This document shows, piece by piece, positions 9,795-21,028 of a stretch of 64,000 nucleotides of DNA. Under the pieces are notes generated by a model that was not told the origin of the DNA, searched no databases, and saw nothing but the letters and a program-made list of their open reading frames with translations. Made by a program: the position numbers and the translations under genes. How positions within the stretch are numbered: the stretch's first letter is position 1; each line of letters begins with the position of its first letter. Origin of the DNA: Prostheceraeus crozeri (Eukaryota > Platyhelminthes > Polycladida > Euryleptidae); assembly GCA_907163375.1 (NCBI GenBank), contig CAJQUW010005334.1, positions 310,001 through 374,000 of the forward strand, written 5' to 3'.

Positions 9795-10325
9795 AATAAT
9801 TCTAACTCTGTCGTTTTTCATCAATGTCCAAAATTTTCAATGACGTCTCACAGTTAAACGAAGGCAGATAGGAACAAGCCGTGTCTTCGACTGAATTTGT
9901 CTCACTCTCAGCTTTCAAACGAGCTATTGCACGACTTTGTACGATCTCTAACACCAAAGTTGGAAGATCGTTGCCGAGGGGGCTCAGAACTTTTTCTCTC
10001 CGATTGAGCTGGAAAGAAGTTCCTAAACCCAACATTGGCCAAAACGTCCGAATTTGCACTCCATTTTCCCATCCGAGACCTCCTTCATGTCGAAAAACGA
10101 CTTTTCTCATCCCAAAACATCCAACACCTGCCTTTTCCAACTCTGACGTTTTCCTGCCATTTTCCTCCCTCAACCCACGAAAATTGGACCAAACTGAGCT
10201 TTCCATTGCATTTTTCTCACTCTTAGCTTTCAAATCAGCTATTGCACGACTTTCTACGATCTCTAACACCAAAGTTGGAAGTTTGACAGGAGGGGGGAGG
10301 TCAGAACTTTTTCTCGTCGATCTCG
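9795..10325. repeat. Terminal repeat of copy A with internal duplication
   Basis: Matches the right arm of copy B (about 39566-40772) in the same orientation, and the left arm (20860-21028 plus 24702-24990) in inverse. It is much shorter than B's arms. A block of about 130 bp (ctttcaaacgagctattgca to cagaactttttctc) occurs twice, at 9900-10005 and 10210-10315, so the unit is a tandem duplication of about 310 bp. Open frames across it are not coding: they restate the repeat. Confidence 0.65.
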
Positions 10326-10329
10326 CTCG

Positions 10330-11963
10330 TTGGTAATTTCGCATAAGCAGGATGTTGTTCATCAGTTGGTTGATTCGATGGGTGTAACTTTTGTCGGAGA
10401 CAAAAAGTATTCTGTATCCTCGATTGTACGAGCATTCGAATATTTCTCCATTTCACGTAGTCTCTATGAACGTCTAAGGCAAGATTTTGAGCTACCCAGC
10501 AGAAGCACGCTAACACGACTTACCTCATAAGTGAATAGTCTGGATGATTTCTCTTTTATGAAAACAGTCTTCGCGAATATTTCCGATGATCGCCAAAAGA
10601 ATTGTGTGCTCTTGTTAGACGAGGTCTACGTAAAATCGATCTTGCAGTTTCATGGAGGTTACGTTTTTGGAAAAGCAGTCAACAATCCCGAGGTTTTGTC
10701 AAATACGATTTTGAGCTTCATGATTGTTCCTCTTTTCGGTGGACCCAAGTTCTTTGCAAAATGCTACCTGTTAAGAATCTCACGGCTGACTTTCTTTACG
10801 AACAAGTAAAATTAATTCTGGAATACATGTGTATCGGTGAGATTGGCGCTTCTATCGTTGCTGTTGTATGTGATGGAAATCAAGTGAACCAATCATTCTA
10901 CAAATTGTTTAAAACCGATGACGAAACTCCTTGGAGAACTAGGGATGGAATGTTCTTGCTTTTTGATCATGTCCACCTACTTAAATGTGTCCGTAATAAT
11001 TGGATTACAGAGGTCACCCAAGAGTTGCAATATATTGAATGCGGAGATTCGAGTGGAAAGACAGTTGGATGGTCAGACAAAAAGTGGCTCCACCGAATCG
11101 AGTCAAAACAACTCATTAAGTTGTCAAGATTATCTGAAGTTGCTGTAAGTCCAAAGCCAATTGAAAGGGAGAGAGTGTCGACTTGTTTACAGGTGTTTTG
11201 TGAAAAAACGTGTGCTGCTTTGAAAGCGCATCCTGATATCACTAATGCTGAAGGAACTGTTTCATTCATTGAGAAATTAGTTCAGTTTTGGAGCATTGTC
11301 AACGTCCATACTCCCTTTCTTGATATAAAAAAGCGTAATCCAGATAGAGCTGTTACACGAAACTCCACCGATGAAAGTCTTCAGAATTTGCTTGATTTGA
11401 GTACCATAATCTCAAGTATGTTTCCAGAGTCATCATCTACGCGTTATACATCATTGACTCGTGACACAGCCGCAAACTTCTTCCATACTTGTCGGGGACT
11501 TGTTGATCTATCCATTTATCTGTTAGGATTAAGACATGGATTCATCATGTTGGGAAATTTCACGACAGATCCCCTGGAAAAAGCTTTCGGAAAATTGAGA
11601 CAAGGTTCAGGTGGTACTTACTTCATAACAGTACAGCAGGTATTGGAAAAGGTAGCAATTCAGAAGAAAAAAACTTTTTTGAGACTGACTGGAACTGTTG
11701 ATGTTGAAGATTCAGGGCATACGTGTGCTAAATGTGTTTTAAATATGACGGAAGAAAACTGTGCCTTGTTTGATTCCTTGCCAGATTTTGAAAATCAACT
11801 GTCTGTAGATACGAAAATGGCTCTTGTATACGTAGCAGGATATATTGTGAAAAGTGATAATGATAATATCGATGACACTTTCTTTTATTTCGCTGAATAT
11901 GGCGACTTTACATTGCAATTAGACCGTGGAGGTTTGACTAAACCAGGTGACCGAGCGGTTTAA
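10330..11963 (+). pseudogene. P-element/THAP9-type transposase, truncated and broken
   Basis: Long match to the P-transposase family widespread in invertebrates. Recognisable segments: LLLDEVYVKSILQFHGGYVFGKAVN near 10610, LLFDHVHLLKCVRNNW near 10960, SPKPIERERVSTCLQVFCE near 11145, TRDTAANFFHTC near 11455, TTDPLEKAFGKLRQGSGGTYF near 11560, and a C-terminal CxxC plus LVYVAGYIVKS near 11825. The N-terminal THAP finger is missing: homology begins at the very edge of copy A's terminal repeat. There is a TAA at 10528-10530 and a frameshift near 10760; the frame is then open to 11963. I saw no terminal inverted repeats, so its borders are unknown. Confidence 0.88.
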
Positions 11964-13585
11964 TTTGCCTTTTTTGGATATATTATCTTTATTCAAATAT
12001 CAGATCATGTCTGCCGGTCGTCATTGCGAGATCTTTTGTTGAATATGTCTGATTTTTATGATTTGCGTAGGAAAACATGTCATTGTATCACTTTTGCAAA
12101 CATTTTGTTGAAGAACTATTGTTTGTTTAAATCGCCAAGAAGTGAAAAAGAACCAAAGCAAAAAGTCCTCAAATTGTCTTGATAACATGCTGTCGAATAT
12201 AGTCCAATATATCCACAATTTTACTTGATTTTTGTGCGTCAAATAGTGTTTGGGAGTCTTAAGCTAGAATTAACATGATCGCCTCCAGTCGTCGACTCCA
12301 GTTGCATGATGAGATGGCCTGTATTGTGACATAATATTTTTAAATATGTGTCCCACAGATCATATCAATAAAAACCGATCTGAGAGTTTTAGCCGATTGC
12401 CGAGCCGTTTATCTTCTATCGGTAGCTGCGGTGAGCCGCTAGCCATTCTGTTCTGCTCTGTTTTACACATACAGATCACATATCTGAACTATTGTCCTCT
12501 CTTGTCTAGAGAAGACAATAGATGACTAGGATTTCACCAGTCTGAACTCTGACTGCGGGTCTAGTTTAGGACCTGTCTGACTTTAACTTGAGATAACTTC
12601 TTATGCAGATGCCGTATAACCTGCGTTCTTCACGTAGAATAAGATCCAAATGAGATGTGTCACTTGTATGACTATAAATGAAATTGGACCGTTAACAAAG
12701 CCTGTAGACGACATGAAAGGAAATTATAAAAATTGATCTTGTAACCACAGACTCATGATTCATGTTTCCATTTTTTGCATGATTGATCTTAATTATCCAT
12801 TGCAAACGATCCTGAGCAGAGTGATGTTCCAGCATGATTCCAGACGACTCTATAGACTATTTTGTGATCTTTATTGGTCGGCCATGTCAATGATTTTCAT
12901 AAATTGATAGTCGTTTACAATGAATTATCTTTCATGTTATCAAGACAGCAGAGTCATTCCATAAAACATCCACTTGTTTAACAGTTTATCAAGAATTTTC
13001 TGTTATTTTCGGTAGACTTTTCGTGACTTATGGTCCACAACTATCACTGCAGTCACAATCATTTTGGTGAATCACTCATTGAAGCGATGATACAACATCA
13101 ATGAGAAATGTTGCATACGTCCAATGTAAGTAATTTTCAAGTACTGAAAGTTTTCCTTCTGATAGATCCACAGGCAGAATCTCAAAATTTGATCACTAAA
13201 TGGCACATTCACAGATGATTCTGCTTTCAGTTCATTTTGTCTCCCTTATGAATACATGTTGGAAATATTCATGTCCGCTCTAGATGACATATACATCTAA
13301 TAATCCGACCTCGATGGTTTTACACATCTCCATCCGATGCCTTCATTTCTCTTTCACAGCATACAAGGTCAACCTGATGATGCGCTTTATAAATCTAGAA
13401 TAAATCTACAGTATATTGTTCCTTATATACCCATGTCCGTTAGTTGTAATATTCTATTATAAGTGAACCTGATTCTTGTGAAAATTGATTTTATCGCAGC
13501 TATTTAAAAGTCATTTTTATACCAGATTTTATTGATGAGTATTAATGATTGCCCACATTTCGAAAACTATGATAGCATCAAATAG
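11964..13585. other. Gene-free stretch
   Basis: AT-rich DNA with stops in all frames. I see no gene, tandem array or clear repeat boundary here. Confidence 0.5.
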
Positions 13586-14734
13586 TCAAGTATCTTTCAC
13601 TGATTCATTGCTGACGTCGGCTGAAGAAATGTCTTTCAAAATTTTTTCATGATGATCCTTTTCGATCATAATCGATCCCAAGGCTCCTAAGAATCCACAT
13701 CTCATAAATTTAAATTCTAATACACTATTAGGAAAGCTGTAGTTAAATTGTTCCAAAATAATTCGTCTTACTAGTTCCGAACGGATCCAGTTTCCAGCGA
13801 CATAAACTTTACTTAATCCACTTCTTAATGACGCATGAAGAGCCTCATTGAAAAAAGTTTCAGCAAACATTGATATTAAACACAATGCCAAGTCCTCTTT
13901 CCGTGCAGTTCTTTTTTCTTTCCATTCTCGACTGAAACGGCCAAAGGTAAAGTACGTGAACTCCCCATCAAATTCTCCATATTCCGTTCCTTCAGTTGGT
14001 AGGCTGTCTTTGACTTGAAAATTGGTGTTGGCAAGATCTCCTTTCTCTGCTAATGAGACAATCTCATCATAATTTCTAGTGCCAAGAAGGCATTGTGCAA
14101 GACCCAAGAAAGTGACTCCTGCAATGAAGTTGGTACCTAGAGGCATTATCTTCCCATCGATATCTATTTCCGTGATTACTAAACCAGAACCAGCCTGCAT
14201 GAACATCGCAGGTAGCAGTCCTTCATGATCGTTCCTTGTCATTTGCTTCTCAATCATGGGGTAAAAGCGACCCATGAAAGTGCCACCATCAACAACTTTT
14301 TGTTGCACATTTCTAGGTGGTGGATATGAAATGTCACTTAGCTTGTTGCTTTGATGTAGGTAATGAAATCCAATGGCTTGCGTAACAAACTCATCCATGA
14401 AAAAGGCTTTAACTCCAAGAGCTCTTTGAAATGTTTCGATTAGAACATGGAATCCAATGCCAGTTCCGTGAAAGATTGCGTCACTCTCTGGAATATAAGC
14501 CTGTTCTTTTATTATTTGGATTGCAGGCATGACGTCACTGAGTTTAAAAAGATAGCAATGGACTGTAAGCAATTCATCCTCTGAGAGTTTGCGTAAAGCA
14601 TCTTCTTTTTTTATAAGACAAACTTTAATAATTGAGGTTCCTTTGTCAAAGGAAGCCCACACAACAGTTTTTGATAAGTACGATCGTCGAATGAGAAATG
14701 TCTCGTGTGAGAGTGCAGAAGACGACATTGTCAT
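13586..14734 (-). CDS. Pantothenate-kinase-like protein, intronless and divergent
   Basis: 382 aa, complete ORF. Pantothenate kinase phosphorylates pantothenate, the first step of CoA synthesis. The layout fits the eukaryotic type II kinase: N-terminal SFDKGTSIIKV (phosphate loop), HGTGIG, MDEFV (catalytic Glu region), a QAGSGLVI strand, LGTNFIAGVTFLGL, a LLGTRNYDEIVSLAEKGD helix, RKEDLALCLISM, VYVAGNWIRSE, and a C-terminal GFLGALGSIM. Glycines usual in the loops are replaced (DKG for DxGG, FIAG for a glycine triplet), so activity is doubtful. A TATAAATA box lies 29 nt before the ATG. Single-exon structure suggests a retrocopy or an element cargo gene. Family call fairly sure, function not. 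Confidence 0.75.
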   Translation of the reverse strand: MTMSSSALSHETFLIRRSYLSKTVVWASFDKGTSIIKVCLIKKEDALRKLSEDELLTVHCYLFKLSDVMPAIQIIKEQAYIPESDAIFHGTGIGFHVLIETFQRALGVKAFFMDEFVTQAIGFHYLHQSNKLSDISYPPPRNVQQKVVDGGTFMGRFYPMIEKQMTRNDHEGLLPAMFMQAGSGLVITEIDIDGKIMPLGTNFIAGVTFLGLAQCLLGTRNYDEIVSLAEKGDLANTNFQVKDSLPTEGTEYGEFDGEFTYFTFGRFSREWKEKRTARKEDLALCLISMFAETFFNEALHASLRSGLSKVYVAGNWIRSELVRRIILEQFNYSFPNSVLEFKFMRCGFLGALGSIMIEKDHHEKILKDISSADVSNESVKDT

Positions 14735-14762
14735 TTAAAACTTCATTGACATCAATGAACTC

Positions 14763-14770
14763 TATTTATA
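14763..14770 (-). promoter_or_regulatory. TATA box of the pantothenate-kinase-like gene
   Basis: TATAAATA on the minus strand, with its last base 29 nt upstream of the ATG. This implies a very short leader, or use of the second ATG at 14728. Confidence 0.55.
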
Positions 14771-16645
14771 CACTGCAGTGCCTGTAAACGAGAGAAGCAG
14801 GCATGTACAGCTCTGGATTGGCCCATGCATTTTTTTCAAGGTCAGCATTACATAAAATTGTGTCATTCATATGTGATGACAGGATACATGGAATGATACG
14901 CACTTTATCTGCGTAAAATACTTGACAAATTGATCGTTTGATGAGATACAACGCTAAGTGAGAGCAATAAATTTATTTGATCATATCATGAAGTATCAAG
15001 GGTTAAGCTCGGCTGGTAATCTTACTGAGTTCAAACTAATCATCATCAGTTTGCATTCTACCAGCACCTCTATATAAAACTGGAAAGTGGACACTGAAAA
15101 CAGGATAGATGAAATTAAAAAAACCTTCCACTCCTCATTTTTCTCTTTTACTAATTGCAGCTTTTCCCAAGAATTTCACATGATGAATTCAAAGAAACAA
15201 AACTTATCTAGCTTGATGCACATTCTAAAAGAAGTTTTACGTAACTTCTGTACATCATATGATTCAATTTCAAAAATCAATATTTTCACTTTTCTTCTTC
15301 TTTGAATTTCCGAACAATGAGAGCAAGGCAATTTGAACAGCGTGATAAATGATTATCTTTACATTGCTTATTCCTAAGTAGTTACAATTACTTCTCAATT
15401 ACATGGCTAAAAATGTAATTGATTTCGATTACAATTACAGGAACAGGAAACATGGAAATGAAAGCATAAAAATAAAGTTACAAGAATTTTGAATATCATG
15501 AAGTCTTGAAAAAATTTTAAACAAATTAATTTTGAAATTTGGATTGATTTAATGAAATCGATAAAGCGTAGAAGGCCTACATTCAAGACAAAACAAGTAG
15601 TAGATAATGGATTGAAGGTGCTGACCGTTTCATGAAATGTTGTCCATGCCGCACGGCTACTCAATATATTATACAGCTTTTTACCTGTGTATTTGCATTA
15701 AGCAAATCTTCGTATATTCTTATTGAATTCGAGACTAATATCACAATAACATATTGCGCTGTCGTAAAAGTAAGTTAAACTTATTCAAAAATTGTTATTT
15801 GATCAATAGGCCTGTACATAATAGTATATGATATAATTTAGCTAATTCTATCAATTGAATTATTTAATGGAAATAAGTCACATTTTCCAATTTATTAATG
15901 AAACTTCAAAATTCAACATCCGCAATCTTATGAGAGATAAGTGCACTTCTCTATGTAATTATACAGAATCTCAGATCATTTGCACGCGCTAGATCAATTC
16001 AATAGTACAATTTATCTCAAATCAATTGACGCAATCTACTTTTCAATCAATCACTTATGCATCCCACAGCCCCTGCCTTGAGAAACTTGCCTAAAGATCC
16101 TATTCCCGTATCAGCCACATCAAACGCAATTCATAGATCTTCTTGTGATAGAATACATCGGCAGAGCGAGAAGATGATTCAGGGGTAGAACATGCCCGAA
16201 AGTGGCATGCCAACGGCAATAAGAATGCTGGTGTGTCAGCAATTACAAGACATTTATTATTCTGCTCCATTTCGCATACTGATCCCAGACAAGCGCTTAA
16301 AGTTGTGAAACGAGTGAGAACCTACAGAGAACTTCAGATATTGGCAGCTTTGTTCATCAAGAGAAAAAAGCCCAATCTGTGCACCCAGGAGGAGTATGTT
16401 GTTTGCTTTATTACGTCGACTTTTAGCTTTTATTGTCTCAGTTGCATTTATTTCCATGCTTTTTCTAAGTTTTCGATAATTTATTAACTCTTGTCTTTTA
16501 GGATTACATAATTCGGGTAAAATTCTGGTTTTGAGCTTTCTCTACAAACTGATACTAGGAAAAGCAGCTTCGAATAGAAATTATTCATTTATTATTATGA
16601 CTTCATTTAGCTTTCCTAACTTTTGACATCGGCATCAAAGTTATA
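14771..16645. other. Gene-free stretch, one possible exon
   Basis: Mostly AT-rich DNA without features. At 16233-16395 an open plus-strand frame ends in CAGGAGGAGTATGTTG, which could be a small exon and donor, but I recognise nothing in the protein and give it little weight. Confidence 0.35.
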
Positions 16646-18046
16646 CAGGGTGACTCAAAAGTCTTAATTGGGTTTCAAATAGTGATTTTTCAGTAGGTAT
16701 TTACACTAAGAACCTAATTTTTCATTTTTGCTGTAGAGGAAGAACCAGAATTTTCGAAAGACTTGATTTTCACAATAAGTGCTGGAAGTGACCTCCGTTA
16801 ACTTCGGTACAAGGAACGACGCGCTTTTTAAAGTTATCAAAAGTCTTATTGATCGTGACTTTTTTTCGCTGACTGAACTGCTTCAGCAAGCTTCACTTGT
16901 AATTCTGTGTTGTTGGTTGGCCTATTCTTATACACCACTTCCTTGATATGACCCCTCAAAAAATAATCAGGAGGCGTCAGATCTGGGCTTCTAGCTGGTT
17001 AGTGAATGGGACCGTTTCGTCCAATCCATCGATTAAGGAATTGGATGTTGAGAAATTCTTTAACATTCAGACCCCAATGAGGCGGAGCGCCATCTTGTTA
17101 AAAAACGTCGTCGAAAATCGTCCTAATCACCAGTTCCGGAATAAAAAAATCCTTCTACACCTCAAGATAAGTCTTTGGTCACTTGATTCAAAGAAGTAAG
17201 GTCCAATGATCGGGTTGCAAAAACATGGCCGCCCATACCACCAGTCCTTTCGACTTCAGAGGAACCTCGCTAGCCTACATAAATGTGGATTTTCATAGTC
17301 AAAAATCACACAGTTGTGACTGTCAATGTTACCATTCAAATGAAAGGTTGCCTCGTCAGAAAAAAAGAGTTAATTGATGAAACCGGGATCATCACATAAC
17401 CGGTTAATTTTTTCACAAAACTGAAGCCTTGGTTCATAGTAGTCCGGTAACAGTTCATGCACGTGTGAAATATGACATGAATTCATGCTAGTTGTTCGCT
17501 TCAAAGCACGTCGAACAGTCCCACCTGGCATATCAAGCTCATTGGCTGCATCCCGTACCGATGGTCATGGATTATGTTCAAACTCTTCCTTGACACGCAA
17601 GCCATCACCCTCAGTAAGGGATGGGCGACCACTTCGCTCAGCATCTTGGACAGTATGCTACCCGCTTCGCTAAATTTGTTAAACACCAGTCGGAATATGC
17701 TTTCAGAAGATAGCTTTGATGAACATTTTCTTACAGTACATTGAGTTTTGTAAATATTTTGTAGGGCAATCAATCAATCAGATTTCATGATAAAGTATTT
17801 TTGGCTGTAGTCAGTGTGAAAAAATTTGTAAGTGAAAAACGTCTTTCATGACATCTAATCAATTGGTTGATTTCCATAATATGAATGAGCTTGGATGGAA
17901 CCTTAACTTGATTTTTTCACAATTTCGAACTGCTACTAAAATTCTGGTTCTTCCTCTACAGTATAAACAAAACATTAAATTTGCAGTGTTAATACTTACT
18001 GAGAAATCTTGATTTGAAACCCGATTAAGACTTTTGAGTCACTCTG
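16646..18046 (-). mobile_element. Tc1/mariner transposon, 1.4 kb, dead
   Basis: Terminal inverted repeats of about 110 bp begin cagggtgactcaaaagtctt and are flanked by TA on both sides (16644-16645, 18047-18048). On the minus strand a degraded transposase is readable in pieces: a helix-turn-helix segment near 17500-17620, FSDEATFHLNG near 17340 (first Asp), QDGAPPHWG near 17080 (second Asp) and SPDLTPPDYFL near 16970 (third Asp). Several stops and frameshifts make it inactive. Confidence 0.88.
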
Positions 18047-21028
18047 TATATTATGTGTCTCTTTTTAAAATTTCAATGTGCTCTAAAAGAATTCCCCTTT
18101 TGTCCGGCCACGATTATATTGAATGAAGTTAAAAGTTAATATGTTGATAAACGTCAATCAATGTCTTGCTGAGCTTAACATTTTGGCAGGACAGGAAAAA
18201 ATCTTGCGTTCAATTGAAAAACCCTGTCCTGAGTGACTGAGGGGATTGTTTGCTCAGCCGCCTGCATCATAGAAGCCAAGCGAAGTTTATGATACTGAAG
18301 CAGTATCTATTCACGGATGTTTCAGCTCATTCTTTTTTAAAAACAGCCTTTACAATAGATGAGAAGAGTTATGACCGTCCATGCGGTCATTTTGACCACA
18401 TCCTGACCACAATCCACTTTCTCTATGTTTGTCGTCTGCGACAACCAATTTGACATTATGCCATGAAGGTTTCACGGACTTGGAACGTACCCAATTTCAG
18501 CGTAATCAGCTGCCTTGAAAGCATTTGATATCATGTTAATATTTCTCTTACGATGATGAAAATCATCCCAGCAGCCATTTATAATAGAATATAATGCTTA
18601 CTAATCTAAATTATTTATGAAAGTAGTCCTAATAAGGACTGATGGCGTTCTCCAATCCGCAAGTGTACAAAGGCAATGCTGCTGTAACCATTGGATTAAT
18701 CAGTTCTTAAAAGAACTCAATGGAGCTTTCTCGTGGCAACGAATTAAAATTGATCAGCTTTGGCCCAATATCTGGTAAAAATGAAAATCTGAAGACTTGT
18801 AACTCTACTCATTCTTACTGTTAATATACTAATACCATAGATTCCAAACACTGCCGCATGCACGTTCAAAACAGACGTCCAATATACTGTACCGACTACA
18901 GATGCTGATAGTGGAAATAAAATGGGACAATGGTCACCACACGTTAAGGAAATCAAAAATGGATATTATAAAACAACAGTAGACCGATGAATAAAAATTG
19001 GAAAAGTGGAGGTAAAACATGGAAACACAACGATGCTACTACACCGATTACAAGTGAACTATATCTGACAATACACATGGTGGATAATGGTAAGAGTGGA
19101 TAAGTGGAAAGTGGATAATGGAGGTAAACAATAGAGCTACAATGACACTCTACTACACCGAAAGCAATGAAACTATACACACTATCCCTAAGACTACACA
19201 TGGAAAATACTATTTCTTCACTTGAATTTGTTGTCGCCAGTTTCTTCATCCGTCTATAATACTTCATGTAATCCCACATGTCTTCATTTGAAATACAATA
19301 CACTACTTCAGCTACCGATTAAGGGATATAAAACATAATACTGCAGTCCGTCAGTCATCAGCAGGTACTCGTCTAGTTGTGTTTCGACCCCTAACCTGAA
19401 CACTCAAACCCAGACGAGCGGGGTCCCACACATAGTGGCTGACAAAATACTGAATAGGTAATAATATGTCTGTAAAGATATATCACAAAGATAAATCAGA
19501 CATCATTCAATTGCTACGTTTCCCACATGTAAACTCATCCTGTCATTAAATTCATCTCATCAGTAAATACGAGTACAGTATGTTTTTGCAATCCGCACAT
19601 GTAAACAAATCCTGTTCATCAATCTTTGCCTTTTCGATTCCCACAAGTAAACAAATCCTGCTCACCCTCGAATCCCATAAACATGTAATCGTTGTGTGAT
19701 AAATATGTAATCCGACTTTACACAAACTTCGCCTCATACATCAAGACTTAACAATGGGAGCTCTCTCATCTCCCGTAAGCCACTCTAAGCGCTCTGTATT
19801 GACTCTTCACCGCCCACCCTACACAAACCGCCCCCTACCCCTCTATACAAACATGTGGCTTCTCCGGTACCTGTAACCGCAATTCATCGTTTATTTCGGA
19901 AAGAGTGAACTCAGGATGTTCTTTGGTTATTCGCACACTAGTGCGCCACGCCTGCTGTTTAGACCTGCTCTTTGGCCTCCAATCTCACCAGTTTTGCTTC
20001 AATCTGAAAGTTGTTGACGAATTTACATATAGATTGCAGGTATCACTTTGAGAATCATGAATGATGTTCTACTTGAGCCAAGAAATCGGAACATCTGGAT
20101 CGTGTTTTGTATTAATGATCTGACCACAGAATTAAACATTTCGTCTCTTCTTCTGTTTGACTAGAAAGGAAGCATGTAACGTTAATGAAATGGCACAATC
20201 TGCTGACATAATACCATAGCAATCGAACAATAAGCAGCCAATAACAATATCTCTGCAAGGTATTAAAAATGTCTTTTTGCCCACTTAATAAGTTCCTGCA
20301 TGTGCCATTGTTTTGAATCAGTTTGCACTTCTAGCAAAGTGATGCGGTTAAATAATATAATTCTGTGGATCTGACAGACGCGTACACTGAGATGAATTGC
20401 TTTGTCTGCGTGTTTGAGTCTATCTGATAACTTTCCTCAATACCACCGGCTACCACATAGAAATTGATAGCAATAAAACCTCTAGAATGGAGGTAAAGCG
20501 TCATGGAATTCACAATAATGGCACAAAAATCTCACGCATTTTCCCTTTGATAAACTTGTCGACGGCTGAATCATTGGATTAGAATCAGTCACATGTGCAA
20601 TTCTAAGCTTTTCATTGGTGGTTCATGTCCCTACTTCGTTCCTCCGGATGTGCCGCGACCTTGAGCCAATTTCCATTCTAGTCAACTTCAATCTATTTCT
20701 ATGGTCTACCAGGATTATCCGCTCTAGACTAACAGTAGTAATCCCATTGCAGGGCGAAGGCCAGTGCAGTGAAACGATGAGTCATCGCTGCTGAGTCCCA
20801 CCCCTCTGGAAGGAAATGACCAAGGATGTGATGGTGGTGATCGGACCGATTGCAGGAAACCGTTCCCTCCCCTCCCTCCTGTGAGGCTGTTAGGTGTTCG
20901 TCGTTCTCCTATCGTGTTAGTGTAGGTTTTGGACGTTTTGGGATGAGAAAGGCCATATTTCGGGGTGAAGGAGTGCTCGCATGGACAAACCGACCACAGA
21001 TTCGGATTCTACGTGCAATTTTACATCG

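Larger units (their letters stand above)
1..10325 (+). mobile_element. Virus-like polB element, copy A (left end outside window)
   Basis: Large element with the Polinton/Maverick/adintovirus signature, a protein-primed family B DNA polymerase. Order: polB on plus, then TBP-like, Y1, X2, exonuclease-like, Y2/zinc finger, Z and X3 on minus. The right end (about 9795-10325) carries a repeat that recurs, in the same orientation, in the right arm of copy B and inverted in its left arm, so it is read as a terminal inverted repeat. A and B are closely similar over about 8.7 kb (28848-38640 in B). Integrase, FtsK-like ATPase, protease and jelly-roll capsid genes, usual in Polintons, were not recognised. 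Most genes carry stops or frameshifts, so this is a decayed copy. An endogenised virus outside the Polintons is an alternative. Confidence 0.72.

Noticed and set aside
9881-10336. Overlapping open frames on both strands in the terminal repeat of copy A
   Set aside because: Internally duplicated repeat sequence; no domain and no support from copy B, where the repeat is not open.
17485-17773. Plus- and minus-strand frames at 17.5 kb
   Set aside because: They overlap the degraded helix-turn-helix part of the mariner transposase and are out of its frame.
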